Below, one piece after another: positions 1-8,141 of a stretch of DNA of 36,723 nt. The stretch covers positions 1-36,723 of the forward strand of contig CAZPEV010000008.1 in the NCBI GenBank assembly GCA_964585635.1. The letters are read 5' to 3'. The stretch comes from CAZPEV01 sp964585635 (GTDB lineage: Bacteria > Zixibacteria > MSB-5A5 > GN15 > JAAZOE01). A program made the translations under genes and the position numbers. The notes under the pieces are model-generated. The model ran no database searches. It was not told the DNA's origin and saw only the letters and a program-made list of their open reading frames with translations. The first letter of the stretch is position 1; every line of letters starts with the position of its first letter.

Positions 1-1
1 A

Positions 2-1969
2 CTATGGTCGAATTCGGCCCTCTTCTCCGAAAACGCCGATGACCTCATCGCCATCGCGGTCGGCCACGACATCACCGAGCGCAAGCAAAGCGAAGCGGCG
101 CTGATCGAGAGCGAGGCACTTTTCCAGCAGGCCCTGGCGCATTCCCGTGACATGTTGTATCGCCTCAACCTCCAGACCATGACTTATGACTATATCAGTT
201 CTTCCGTGGTCGCCATAATCGGATACACGCCCGTCGAAATCATCGCCATGGGCGCGGAGGGGGCGCGTTCACTGTCCCATCCGGAGGATTTGGCGCGCTT
301 GGGGAACCATCGCGAGAAGTTGATCGCCACCTTGCCGACCGAACCTTCGGCCTGTACCACCGAATACCGCATGCGCTGCCGTGACGGGGCCTATCGCTGG
401 CTGAGCGACAGTCATGCCTTGGTGAGAGACCCCGACGGGCAACCGCGCTTCATCATCGGCAGCGTCCGGGACATCACCGAGCAGAAGAAGGCCGAGGAAG
501 CCCTGCGGGCCGGCGAGGAGAGATTTCGCGACCTGGCGGAAATGCTCCCTGAGGCAATCTATGAAACCGATCTGCAGGGGCGGATTACCTTTGCCAACCG
601 AGCCGCCTATGAAAAATTCGATTATGCCCCGGCTGATATAGCCAACGGTGTGGACATGCTCGACACCCTGGTCGCGGAAGACCGCAGGCCGGCCAGGACC
701 AAGGCCTTGCGCCTTCTGCACGGTGAAGTCCTGGGAAGCTCCGAATACACCGGCCTGGCGCGCAACGGCCGCCGGTTTCCGGTCATTATTCACTCCGCCG
801 CCGTTTTCCGCGAGGGAAAAGCGGTCGGGTTGCGCGGGCTGGTGTTCGACATCACCGAACGCAAACAGGCCGAGCAGGCGCTGCGATTCAGCGAGGAACG
901 GAATCGGCTCCTGATCGAAAGTCTCCCGGCCGCCATTTCGCTGATCACGCGCGACGGCATATTCCGATTCATTAATGAAGTCGGCGCCCGCGGATTCAAT
1001 CTTCGGGCCGATGAAGTCATCGGACGCTCGATGCTGGACTTCTTCCCGCACGAGGCGCCGGAGAGACATCTCGCCCAGATACGACAGGTCATTGACACCA
1101 AGACCGACCATTCCCGGCAGGCCATGGAATTGGTCGGCGACGCCTGGCGCTGGCTCGATATTCGTATCCACCCCTTCCGCGAGGCCGACGGGAGCGTCAC
1201 CGGGGCGTTGGTGATCGCCAACGATATCACCGAGAGGAAGCGGGCCGAGGCCATGGTGCAGGCCGCCAATCAGGAGAAGTATCAGCAGGCCAAAGATATC
1301 GCCGGCGGCGTGGCGCATGAAATCCACAACGCCCTCTGCCCCGCCAGCAACGCACTGGATATGCTGAAGGAACGTTTGCCCCTGACCGATCCCGGGGACC
1401 GGGAGCGAAACCTTCAACTCCTACACTTGTGCGAGGCGTCGGTCATGCGCGCGGCCAGCATGACGGAATTGGTGAAGACCTACACGCGTCTCGATGCCGA
1501 GGCCGCGGTCGAGGATATCAACCTGGGAACCTTATTCGATGAGATCTTCTTCGAAAACCAACTGCGCTTGGCCAATCTGGCCGTCGAGGTGGTACGGAAC
1601 ATCCCGCCCGATCTGTCGCTGCGATGCGATCGCACCCATGCCTATTGCCTCTTTAATAACCTGATTATCAACGCCGTGGACGCCGTGGCCGAGGTCGCGG
1701 CCCGGGTCATAACGGTGGCGGCCGGGCGGGACGGCGCTATGATCCGCGTGGTCGTGGCCGATTCCGGTCCCGGGATTCCGCCGGCCATCCAGCCGCGCAT
1801 CTTCGACCTGTTCTTCAGCACCAAACCGAGCACCGGCACAGGGCTGGGGTTGGCGATGGTAAAAAAGATCGCCGACTTGTACAAGGCACGCGTCGATCTC
1901 GATTCCCAGATGGACAAAGGCGCCAAGTTTACTATATTATGGCCAACGGAAGAACCCTCGGCAAAATGA
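2..1969 (+). CDS. multi-PAS sensor histidine kinase, 5' end outside window
   Basis: The reading frame is open to the left edge, so the gene is truncated; 655 residues are visible. The first visible residues end a PAS/PAC domain (GHDITERK). Three more PAS domains follow, each closing with an ITE(Q/R)K(K/Q/R)AE linker near nt 480, 860 and 1240. The dimerisation/phosphoacceptor helix has the H-box GVAHEIHNALCPA with the His codon at 1316-1318. The catalytic ATPase domain shows an N-box (NNLIINAVDAV), G1 (DSGPGIPP), an F-box (FDLFFSTKP) and G2 (GTGLGLAMV). No membrane segment is visible, so the seen part is cytosolic and PAS-sensing, but the missing N-terminus could contain one. It autophosphorylates and would hand phosphate to a partner. 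The stop overlaps the start of the next gene by 4 bp (ATGA), so the sigma54-type regulator is the obvious partner. The signal is unknown. Confidence 0.93.
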   Translation, partial: LWSNSALFSENADDLIAIAVGHDITERKQSEAALIESEALFQQALAHSRDMLYRLNLQTMTYDYISSSVVAIIGYTPVEIIAMGAEGARSLSHPEDLARLGNHREKLIATLPTEPSACTTEYRMRCRDGAYRWLSDSHALVRDPDGQPRFIIGSVRDITEQKKAEEALRAGEERFRDLAEMLPEAIYETDLQGRITFANRAAYEKFDYAPADIANGVDMLDTLVAEDRRPARTKALRLLHGEVLGSSEYTGLARNGRRFPVIIHSAAVFREGKAVGLRGLVFDITERKQAEQALRFSEERNRLLIESLPAAISLITRDGIFRFINEVGARGFNLRADEVIGRSMLDFFPHEAPERHLAQIRQVIDTKTDHSRQAMELVGDAWRWLDIRIHPFREADGSVTGALVIANDITERKRAEAMVQAANQEKYQQAKDIAGGVAHEIHNALCPASNALDMLKERLPLTDPGDRERNLQLLHLCEASVMRAASMTELVKTYTRLDAEAAVEDINLGTLFDEIFFENQLRLANLAVEVVRNIPPDLSLRCDRTHAYCLFNNLIINAVDAVAEVAARVITVAAGRDGAMIRVVVADSGPGIPPAIQPRIFDLFFSTKPSTGTGLGLAMVKKIADLYKARVDLDSQMDKGAKFTILWPTEEPSAK

Positions 1970-3360
1970 AAGAGTCCGGCGGCGTTATGTCACAGGCGAA
2001 ACTCCTCATCGTCGATGATGATCCCCTGGTGCGGCAATCGCTGCAGCAGATGTTCATGGATGATTTCGAGGTCACCCTGGCCGCCTCCGGTCCCGAGGCC
2101 CTGGCGATTCTGAAATCCGCCACCAGCCGCTTCGACGCGATTATCCTCGACATCAAGATGGCCAAGATGGATGGCCTGGAAACCGCCGGGCATATTCAGA
2201 AGATCGATCCGGAGGTCCCGATCATTTTCTATACCGGTTTTCCAGGCGACTATGCCGAGTCTCAGATCGATCAAAAATACCATCCTTTCGATTACGTCGT
2301 CAAAAACGAGCGGCCCGGGCGGCTGATGCGGGCGGTGAAAAACGCCACCGAAATGCATCGCCTGAAATCGCATACCCTCGACCTGATTCGCCTGGCACGG
2401 GAGCAGTACCGCATGGTGGGAAAATCGGCGGCGATGCTGGACCTCTTCCAGACCATCGAAAGAATCGCTCAGACGGACGCCAAAGTCATGATCCTGGGAC
2501 CGACCGGCAGCGGCAAGGAGATGGTGGCGCGGGCAATCCATCACCGCAGCCGCCGCGTCGACAGGCGCCTGGCGATACTCAGCTCCAGCCGCCGCCAGAC
2601 CGACCTGATCGAGGCCGAGTTATTCGGCCATCTTCGCGGCGCCTTCACCAGCGCTATCGCCGACCGAATTGGGCTGTTTGAATACGCCAACGGCGGAACC
2701 CTGTTTCTCGATGAGATCGGCGACCTCGATATCGCCACCCAGGCCAAACTTTTGCGCGTCCTGGAAAGCGGTGAGATGCAGCGGATTGGATCCCCGGAAA
2801 TTATCAAGGTCGACGTGCGCATCATCTGCGCTACTCACCACGATTTGAAGAAAATGGTTGAACGGGGAGAGTTCCGCGAAGATCTTTATTATCGCCTCAA
2901 AGGGGTCACGATCGCCCTGCCGGCGCTGAAAGACCGGCGCGAAGATATTCCCGATTTGATCGACTACATCGTCGACAACCATTGCCAGAAGAACGGCTAT
3001 CCCCTCAAAGTCTTTGAACCGGCCGCCCGCGACTATTTGGTAGCCTATGATTGGCCGGGGAATATCCGGCAATTGTCCGATACGGTGCAGTCGCTTTGCG
3101 ACTTGTCGGCGTCATCGTATATATCGTTGGCTTCCGTGGTGCAGTATCTCGAGTCTGCCACGGAAGTTTCCGTTGGTCCGCGAAGCTACAATGACCAGTT
3201 GCGGACAGCCAAGAGAGACATTATCATCGGAGCTTTGGCACGCAATAATCATAACATAAGCGCGGCGGCGCGGGAGCTGCAATTGGATCGCTCAAATTTG
3301 CATAAAACGATTCGGGAATTGGGGATTAACGTAGTCGGTTCAACCACAAGAGAACCTTGA
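1966..3360 (+). CDS. NtrC-family sigma54-dependent response regulator
   Basis: Domains in order: receiver (LLIVDDDP acidic pocket, acceptor Asp in IILDIKMAKMDG, Thr in FYTG, Lys in YVVKN), AAA+ sigma54-interaction domain, and a C-terminal Fis-type helix-turn-helix (NNHNISAAARELQLDRSNLH). The AAA+ part has Walker A GPTGSGKE, Walker B GGTLFLDEIGDL and the arginine-finger segment FREDLYYRL. It should bind enhancers and remodel RNA polymerase-sigma54 after phosphorylation by the kinase encoded just upstream. The loop that touches sigma54 reads GAFTSA instead of the family's GAFTGA, and the usual VNCAA stretch before ELFGH is replaced by LSSSRR. I chose the ATG at 1966 because it overlaps the kinase stop; an in-frame ATG at 1987 (MSQAKLL) is equally plausible. 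Length (464 aa) is normal for the family. Confidence 0.92.
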   Translation: MKESGGVMSQAKLLIVDDDPLVRQSLQQMFMDDFEVTLAASGPEALAILKSATSRFDAIILDIKMAKMDGLETAGHIQKIDPEVPIIFYTGFPGDYAESQIDQKYHPFDYVVKNERPGRLMRAVKNATEMHRLKSHTLDLIRLAREQYRMVGKSAAMLDLFQTIERIAQTDAKVMILGPTGSGKEMVARAIHHRSRRVDRRLAILSSSRRQTDLIEAELFGHLRGAFTSAIADRIGLFEYANGGTLFLDEIGDLDIATQAKLLRVLESGEMQRIGSPEIIKVDVRIICATHHDLKKMVERGEFREDLYYRLKGVTIALPALKDRREDIPDLIDYIVDNHCQKNGYPLKVFEPAARDYLVAYDWPGNIRQLSDTVQSLCDLSASSYISLASVVQYLESATEVSVGPRSYNDQLRTAKRDIIIGALARNNHNISAAARELQLDRSNLHKTIRELGINVVGSTTREP

Positions 3361-3975
3361 TTTGTGGTAGCCAAAACCGCGAGATTTACCTCGCCGACCG
3401 AGACGAATCTGCAACAGATTGCCCGGCAACATATTAAACACTCTGACAATCCGCATTAAATCGGCACAGTTTTTGAGGACAAATCCATCGTCGATTGGAA
3501 GATGAAACTATTAAACCTTCGGAAGTTGCGAGCTTTGGACAACGTGGCGACCCAAGACGATTCCAGGACAATCAGTAGATCAGCTTTTATTGGAGGGGGC
3601 CCGTCGGCCTTGCGCTCGGCCGAGACCAGTATGGTCCGGTGTCTGGAATGCAAGGGTATCGGCATGAAGTGGGTTTTGAAGATTTCTGCGGGGGATCTCG
3701 GTAGCTAGGCGACCTGGGGCATGACGGTTACGGATTGTGCCTTCTTTCAAGGGACGGAAGGTAGGGACCGTTCGGCACCTCAACATATCTGATCGAAGAA
3801 TCGGACAGCGAATCTTTGGTCTGGTATAGAGGGGGAAATTCCCGGCGATGTTCGTGCTCTCATCGCCGGGTTTTATTTTGGGGCCCTCTGCGGCCGGGCG
3901 GAAGGGAGAATGGCGGGCGTGCGCAAGAGCGGCGGCCGGGCGGCCTGGGCCGGCCGGACGATACTTTTTTAGACA
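3361..3975. other. non-coding stretch with possible structured RNA
   Basis: The 615 bp lie between the regulator gene and the convergent DUF4412 gene. No frame gives a convincing protein. From about 3590 the sequence is rich in short stems, for example TCGGCC at 3604-3609 pairing with GGCCGA at 3617-3622, and CCAG/CTGG around 3626-3645. It ends in a strong plus-strand terminator at 3841-3880. A partial sigma54-like box (CGGCAC-N5-TTGA, 3462-3476) lies in the 5' part but lacks the invariant C of the -12 element. This could be the long 3' UTR of the regulator mRNA or a small RNA of about 270-400 nt. It does not resemble tmRNA, RNase P RNA, 6S RNA or SRP RNA to my reading. Confidence 0.4.
3841..3880 (+). 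terminator. rho-independent terminator
   Basis: A perfect 10-bp stem, CCCGGCGATG (3841-3850) with CATCGCCGGG (3861-3870), and a 10-nt loop are followed by TTTTATTTT. The U-tract is on the plus strand only, so it ends transcription coming from the regulator side or from an RNA gene within 3361-3840. Confidence 0.85.
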
Positions 3976-4890
3976 CTATAGCTCGGGGGTGTACCCGGCC
4001 GGCACATCAAAGACGGCCGGATCGACCGTCGTCGTCTGGATGGCGGTGACCGTGGTCGTCATCGACAGCACCTCTGTCAACCCGTCGACCGTGGCTTTAT
4101 CCTTCATCATCGCCTTCATCTGCTCCATCATCGCCTTGGATTGCGGATCCATCCCGGTCGAATCGGATTGATCTGGAAGCTTTATGGCCGATTGCACGCT
4201 GATGACCGTTTTGACCGGATAGCCTTTGAGTTCAGCCATCGCTTTGGTCAACCGGTCGAATTCGGGACCGGCCTGGGCAAACATTTTCTTGATCATTTCG
4301 TTCTGCGTGAGCTGGTCCTGTCCAGTCTGCAGGGAGAGTGTCTCGAAATGCTTCATCAACTCGTCGCCGCCGGTAATTCCTTTGCCCACCCACATTTCAT
4401 ACACCAGCCGCGACTTTTCACTGGGGTTCTTTTTGGAGACTCCGGTCGCGATCCCCTTCAGCCCGCGGCAGGCAAAGCCGCTGATCGTGGCCTCTCCCAG
4501 ATCGGTGATATTGACGGTCCAGGTGAACTCGCCTGCTCCCGCGACCGAGGTATCCTGCCGCATCGCGTCGGCCATCGCCTTCAGCTCGCTGAATTTCATT
4601 TCCTTGTAAGTCTTGGAGGCGGGGCTGAGCACCCACATGACACCCTTATCCAGCCGGTTGATCATGACATTTTCCATGCTCTCGCCGGCCGCGCCCATCG
4701 CGCCGCTGCTCTTGCTGAGCACCTGGGAATAATCTTTATCCCCTTTTATTTTCTGCGTAATGGTCATCTCCGAAGCCCCCATGCCCATGGACTCGACGGT
4801 CATCTTTTGGGTAACCACGACGTCGGCAAACGCCGCCGATGACAGCATGGCCAACAGCATTATGGCTATCGCCAGTATTCTCTTCCGCAT
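3976..4890 (-). CDS. DUF4412-like secreted protein
   Basis: 304 aa. It starts with a signal peptide (MRKRILAIAIMLLAMLSSAAFA, cleavage after AFA). The body matches the style of DUF4412 proteins: a beta-rich periplasmic domain beginning VVVTQKMTVES, a central VMWVLSPASKTYKEM segment, and a C-terminus ending in VFDVPAGYTPEL. Met and Lys rich helices occupy about residues 230-260. Function is unknown; the family is periplasmic or outer-membrane associated. A good Shine-Dalgarno (AAGGGAGAAGGC) precedes the ATG. The stop is TAG. The gene is divergent from the LuxR-type regulator across 163 bp, so the two may share control. Confidence 0.85.
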   Translation of the reverse strand: MRKRILAIAIMLLAMLSSAAFADVVVTQKMTVESMGMGASEMTITQKIKGDKDYSQVLSKSSGAMGAAGESMENVMINRLDKGVMWVLSPASKTYKEMKFSELKAMADAMRQDTSVAGAGEFTWTVNITDLGEATISGFACRGLKGIATGVSKKNPSEKSRLVYEMWVGKGITGGDELMKHFETLSLQTGQDQLTQNEMIKKMFAQAGPEFDRLTKAMAELKGYPVKTVISVQSAIKLPDQSDSTGMDPQSKAMMEQMKAMMKDKATVDGLTEVLSMTTTVTAIQTTTVDPAVFDVPAGYTPEL

Positions 4891-4925
4891 GCCTTCTCCC
4901 TTCAGGGTTGGATGTTAATTAGGAC

Positions 4926-4954
4926 AACATACCACCCTGGCCATGTCTCATCAA
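4926..4954 (-). promoter_or_regulatory. candidate sigma70 promoter of the DUF4412 gene
   Basis: Read on the minus strand, TTGATG (4954-4949), a 17-bp spacer and TATGTT (4931-4926) lie 36 bp upstream of the start codon. It matches consensus at 4 of 6 bases in each box. Not tested. Confidence 0.4.
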
Positions 4955-5017
4955 GCACTAAATGGCGATTCCCGGCGATGGGAGCCATAACATTTCCGTG
5001 CATATCATGGCCGAAAA

Positions 5018-5026
5018 TGCTATATT
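5018..5026 (+). promoter_or_regulatory. candidate extended -10 element for the LuxR-type regulator
   Basis: TGC-TATATT forms an extended -10 (TGn plus a TATAAT-like hexamer) 27 bp before the ATG at 5054. No good -35 box is visible at the right distance. Confidence 0.3.
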
Positions 5027-5053
5027 GGGCCCGGCCAATAGTCAGGAGCGAGC

Positions 5054-5734
5054 ATGGTCATGCCTCTGGGAAAACCGATGACTCCGCGTTCGGAAGTCAG
5101 AGTGATCATTGTCGATGAGCGCAAGCTCTTCCGCCAAGGGCTGATCGCCCTCTTTACCTCGGAACCGGGAATTCTGGTGCTGGGTGACGCAGCCGATGGT
5201 CTGGCCGCCGTGGAACTGGCCGAGGCCAAAAAGCCGGACGTCGTGGTACTCAACATCAGGCTTCCATACCTTGACGGTGTCGGCGTAGCCAATCGGCTGC
5301 GGAAACAATCCGGCGGACCGGAGTTTGTATTCCTGTCGACCAGGCACAATGAATCGATAATGCGTGAAGCGTTCAAGGCCGGGGCACGCGCCTACCTGCT
5401 TCAAGACTGTGATTTCCGCGAATTGGTCTTCGCCATTCGAAAAGCATCCATCGGGGACTACTATTTATCGGGGCCGGCCGGCCATGAGATAGTCTTCGGC
5501 TATGTCAATCCCGCCGAACATGATCGGGAAATTGAGGATATCATGACCCGGCGGGAGAAGGAACTGGCCCGGCTTCTGGCCGACGGCTTCTCCACGAAAG
5601 AAGCCGCTCACCGCCTGAATATCAGCCCCAAGACGGCGGAAGCTCATAGAGCCTCAATCATGAGGAAGCTTCAGGCGAAGAATGTTACCGATATCGTCAA
5701 ATACTGCATCCGCAATAAACTGATTGAATCATAG
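5054..5734 (+). CDS. LuxR/NarL-type response regulator with degenerate receiver
   Basis: 226 aa. The N-terminal receiver domain (about residues 15-130) is followed by a LuxR-type helix-turn-helix (about 163-222; TRREKELARLLADGFSTKEA and SPKTAEAHRASIMRKL). The acceptor Asp is replaced by Asn67 (VVVLNIRLP, codon AAC at 5252-5254) and the conserved switch Lys by Gln117 (YLLQDCD, codon CAA). The acidic pair reads DE and the switch Thr region LSTR is kept. Such receivers cannot be phosphorylated in the normal way, so DNA binding is probably constitutive or controlled by a ligand or protein partner. The start is supported by AGGAG 5 bp upstream. There is no adjacent kinase, so it is an orphan. Targets are unknown; the divergent DUF4412 gene and downstream gdhA are candidates. 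Confidence 0.92.
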   Translation: MVMPLGKPMTPRSEVRVIIVDERKLFRQGLIALFTSEPGILVLGDAADGLAAVELAEAKKPDVVVLNIRLPYLDGVGVANRLRKQSGGPEFVFLSTRHNESIMREAFKAGARAYLLQDCDFRELVFAIRKASIGDYYLSGPAGHEIVFGYVNPAEHDREIEDIMTRREKELARLLADGFSTKEAAHRLNISPKTAEAHRASIMRKLQAKNVTDIVKYCIRNKLIES

Positions 5735-5809
5735 TTCCCCGACAGGAAATAGGCATCATAACGCGCCATATAGATGTTATTACCAGCAATTATAGGCATT
5801 AATACCTAT

Positions 5810-5825
5810 TGTGAAAAGATTCACA
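5810..5825. promoter_or_regulatory. CRP/FNR-type operator upstream of gdhA
   Basis: Perfect dyad TGTGAA-AAGA-TTCACA, which is also the exact half-site arrangement TGTGA-N6-TCACA known for CRP. It lies 171 bp before the gdhA start. A second dyad, ATAGG-N8-CCTAT (5792-5809), directly precedes it, and a -10-like TGATAAT (5847-5853) lies 22 bp downstream. Control of glutamate dehydrogenase by a CRP/FNR-family factor is inference; no such factor is encoded in the window. Confidence 0.5.
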
Positions 5826-5995
5826 AAACCTATCTTTTCGCGTGCCTGATAATAGGCGAGGATTTATGTTCCATAATATCAAAGAATGTGATTCAATATT
5901 CCCCGACGCGATCCCACTGGTCCTCGCCGAAATCCTTTCCCGAAGACGCCAAATGCATTATCCATATTACTCCATTCTCAACCAAGGAGAAGACT

Positions 5996-7360
5996 ATGTC
6001 GATGTACGTCAATGACTTTATGGCCTGGATCAAAGCCAAGAATCCGGCCGAGCCTGAGTTTCACCAGGCGGTTCAAGAAGTAGTGGAATCTGTGGAACTG
6101 GTACTGGATAAGCACCCGGAGTATCGCCGCGCTAAGATTATGGAACGGATCGCCGAGCCGGAGCGGGTCTTCATGTTCCGGGTTCCCTGGACCGACGATC
6201 AGGGCGAGGTTCATGTCAATCGGGGCTTCCGGATCCAAATGAACAGCGCCATCGGCCCCTTTAAAGGCGGCCTGCGGTTCCATCCTTCGGTGAACCTCGG
6301 CATTCTGAAGTTTCTGGCCTATGAGCAGGTTTTCAAAAACAGCCTGACGACGCTGCCGATGGGCGGCGGCAAGGGTGGTTCCGACTTCGACCCCAAGGGC
6401 AAGAGCGACGACGAAGTCATGCGTTTCTGCACCAGCTTTATGATCGAGCTGTACCGCCACATCGGTCCCGATACCGATGTTCCCGCGGGCGATATCGGCG
6501 TCGGCGGCCGCGAAATTGGCTTCCTCTTTGGAACCTACAAGAAGATCCGCAATGAATTCACCGGCGTGCTGACCGGCAAGGGACTTAATTGGGGTGGATC
6601 ATTGATTCGGCCCGAGGCCACCGGCTACGGCGCCGTCTATTTTGCGGCTGAGATGCTGGCCACTCGCGGCGAAACGCTGGAAGGAAAAACCTGCCTGGTT
6701 TCCGGATCCGGCAACGTGGCCCAATACACCGTGCAAAAGATTCTCGACCTCGGCGGCAAGGCGGTGACGCTGTCCGATTCCGCCGGATACATTTATGACT
6801 CGGCCGGCATCGACCGTGAGAAGCTGGCCTTTGCCATGAACCTGAAAAATGTCCGCCGCGGTCGGATCAAAGAGTACGCCGACAAATACACCAGCGCGTC
6901 GTACTTCCCGATCGACCCCAACAAAGACTCCAATCCGTTGTGGGACCACAAGGCTCAGTGCGCGTTTCCATCGGCTACCCAGAACGAGATCAACGGCAAA
7001 GACGCCGCCAATCTGGTCAAAAACGGCGTCTATGTGATTTCCGAAGGAGCCAACATGCCGACCACGCCCGACGGCGTCGACATCTTCCTCCGAAACAAGA
7101 GCCTCTATGGACCGGGCAAGGCGGCCAATGCCGGCGGCGTGTCCACCTCCGGTTTGGAAATGTCGCAAAACAGCATGCGCTACGGCTGGTCGCGCGAGGA
7201 AGTGGATAGCAAACTTCACGGCATCATGAAGAAAATCCACAAGTCATGCGTGGACGCTTCCGAAACCTACGGCACCGCCGGCAACTATGTCGTGGGAGCC
7301 AATATTGCCGGCTTCTTGAAGGTTGCCAACGCCATGATGGATCAGGGTATTTTCGGCTGA
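5996..7360 (+). CDS. gdhA: NADP-type glutamate dehydrogenase
   Basis: Catalyses reductive amination of 2-oxoglutarate with ammonium to L-glutamate (reversible) in the cytosol, linking nitrogen assimilation with carbon metabolism. 454 aa, the usual size of the hexameric NADP-specific family (about 450). Visible hallmarks: the substrate-binding stretch GPFKGGLRFHPSVN, the catalytic region TTLPMGGGKGGSDFDPKGK, DVPAGDIGVGGREIGFLFG, and the Rossmann segment VSGSGNVAQYT. The frame is open further upstream, but the start at 5996 is preceded by AAGGAGA 5 bp away and gives the family N-terminus. A 261-bp leader with a CRP-like palindrome separates it from the LuxR-type gene. It appears monocistronic and ends in TGA followed by a GC-rich hairpin at 7416-7442. 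Confidence 0.97.
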   Translation: MSMYVNDFMAWIKAKNPAEPEFHQAVQEVVESVELVLDKHPEYRRAKIMERIAEPERVFMFRVPWTDDQGEVHVNRGFRIQMNSAIGPFKGGLRFHPSVNLGILKFLAYEQVFKNSLTTLPMGGGKGGSDFDPKGKSDDEVMRFCTSFMIELYRHIGPDTDVPAGDIGVGGREIGFLFGTYKKIRNEFTGVLTGKGLNWGGSLIRPEATGYGAVYFAAEMLATRGETLEGKTCLVSGSGNVAQYTVQKILDLGGKAVTLSDSAGYIYDSAGIDREKLAFAMNLKNVRRGRIKEYADKYTSASYFPIDPNKDSNPLWDHKAQCAFPSATQNEINGKDAANLVKNGVYVISEGANMPTTPDGVDIFLRNKSLYGPGKAANAGGVSTSGLEMSQNSMRYGWSREEVDSKLHGIMKKIHKSCVDASETYGTAGNYVVGANIAGFLKVANAMMDQGIFG

Positions 7361-7415
7361 TCGGCCTCCGCAGCAACGGGCGCGCCTCTGCGTCCTGCAC
7401 CAATGCTTTCATCGG

Positions 7416-7442
7416 AACGGAGTGGGTCTCCCCCGCTCCGTT
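7416..7442 (+). terminator. possible terminator after gdhA
   Basis: An 11-bp stem, AACGGAGTGGG with CCCGCTCCGTT (one G-T pair, short loop), lies 55 bp after the stop. No U-run follows, so it may be a weak or factor-assisted terminator. Confidence 0.45.
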
Positions 7443-7581
7443 CTGTATGTGGAGCCCTTTGCCTTTTCCACAAAAAGCGGCGACGACGAAATGAAATCAT
7501 GGCCGACAACGCCCGCTTCTATTACCTTTCCCCCGTATCTGCCATAGACCTCGGCGGGGAGAAAGCAGAAAGGAGATACCT

Positions 7582-8016
7582 ATGCTGTGGGTGACACGCT
7601 CCCATGTCCATGTCGATCGCGTAGCCTGCCCCTGGCTGATCAAACGATTTGTCGACAGCCGGGCGGAATTCCTGTTCGTGCCTAAAAGCCAAATCGATGT
7701 CGTGGCGCGGCAAACCGGCGCCATTCCCTTCGACGCCCCCGGCGTCGAATTGGGTCATCACGAAGGCCAATGCTCGTTCGAGACCATCCTGATAAAGTAC
7801 GGCCTCACCGATCCGGCCCTGGCGCGTCTGGCGGCCATCATCCATTCAGCCGATATCGGCGACGATCTCGGCAAGAATGACATCGCCCCTGGGTTGGAGG
7901 CGATTGCCACCGGATTCGGCCTGGTGTTCGCGAATGACCAGGATAATCTGGACGTCCAATTCTATGTCTACGACGCCCTGTACGCCTGGTGCCGCCTCCA
8001 AGCCGCCAAAGGCTGA
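7582..8016 (+). CDS. ChrB C-terminal domain protein (chromate resistance-like)
   Basis: 144 aa, matching only the C-terminal domain found in chromate-resistance protein ChrB: MLWVTRSHVHVDRVACPWLI at the start, then DAPGVELGHHEGQCSFET and IHSADIGDD. In the family the His and Cys residues of the HVDRVACPWLI and GHHxGxCSF segments are conserved and suggest metal binding; the single-domain form is widespread and often not linked to chromate. There is no chrA transporter gene beside it, so a chromate role is not supported by context. AAAGGAGATACCT precedes the ATG (good Shine-Dalgarno). A bidirectional terminator follows at 8093-8121. Likely cytosolic. Confidence 0.85.
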   Translation: MLWVTRSHVHVDRVACPWLIKRFVDSRAEFLFVPKSQIDVVARQTGAIPFDAPGVELGHHEGQCSFETILIKYGLTDPALARLAAIIHSADIGDDLGKNDIAPGLEAIATGFGLVFANDQDNLDVQFYVYDALYAWCRLQAAKG

Positions 8017-8092
8017 TCCGCTGGCGAAGGAATTATCCCCCTGGCCTTCCAGAGCGGATTTCGAGGACGGCGCACGCCTTCGTCCACAACGC

Positions 8093-8121
8093 AAAAAGGC
8101 CGGTGTTTAACCGGCCTTTTT
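8093..8121. terminator. bidirectional terminator between chrB-like gene and dockerin protein
   Basis: A 12-bp perfect stem (AAAAAGGCCGGT, 8093-8104, with its complement at 8110-8121) and loop GTTTA give a U-run on both strands. It serves the ChrB-like gene on plus and the surface-protein gene on minus. A sister hairpin follows the second dockerin gene (12026-12055). Confidence 0.85.
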
Positions 8122-8141
8122 GAGATCTCAGCCTTGATGGA

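Noticed and set aside
269..1417. Long minus-strand open frame opposite the histidine kinase
   Set aside because: It is antisense to clear PAS and kinase domains, has no recognisable motif, and is explained by high GC at third codon positions of the real gene. The same holds for the long minus-strand frames opposite rho, gdhA and the restriction enzyme.
3462..3476. Sigma54 promoter (CGGCAC-N5-TTGA)
   Set aside because: The -12 element lacks the GC doublet, so it is not listed as a promoter feature; mentioned only as context.
3580..3978. Open frame continuing past the TAG of the DUF4412 gene, as a third possible interrupted gene
   Set aside because: The protein already ends at its natural C-terminus (VPAGYTPEL), and the continuation crosses a perfect terminator hairpin and has a non-protein composition.
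7582..8016. Chromate resistance operon
   Set aside because: Only the ChrB C-terminal domain is present and no chrA transporter is nearby; the name reflects domain similarity and not a shown function.
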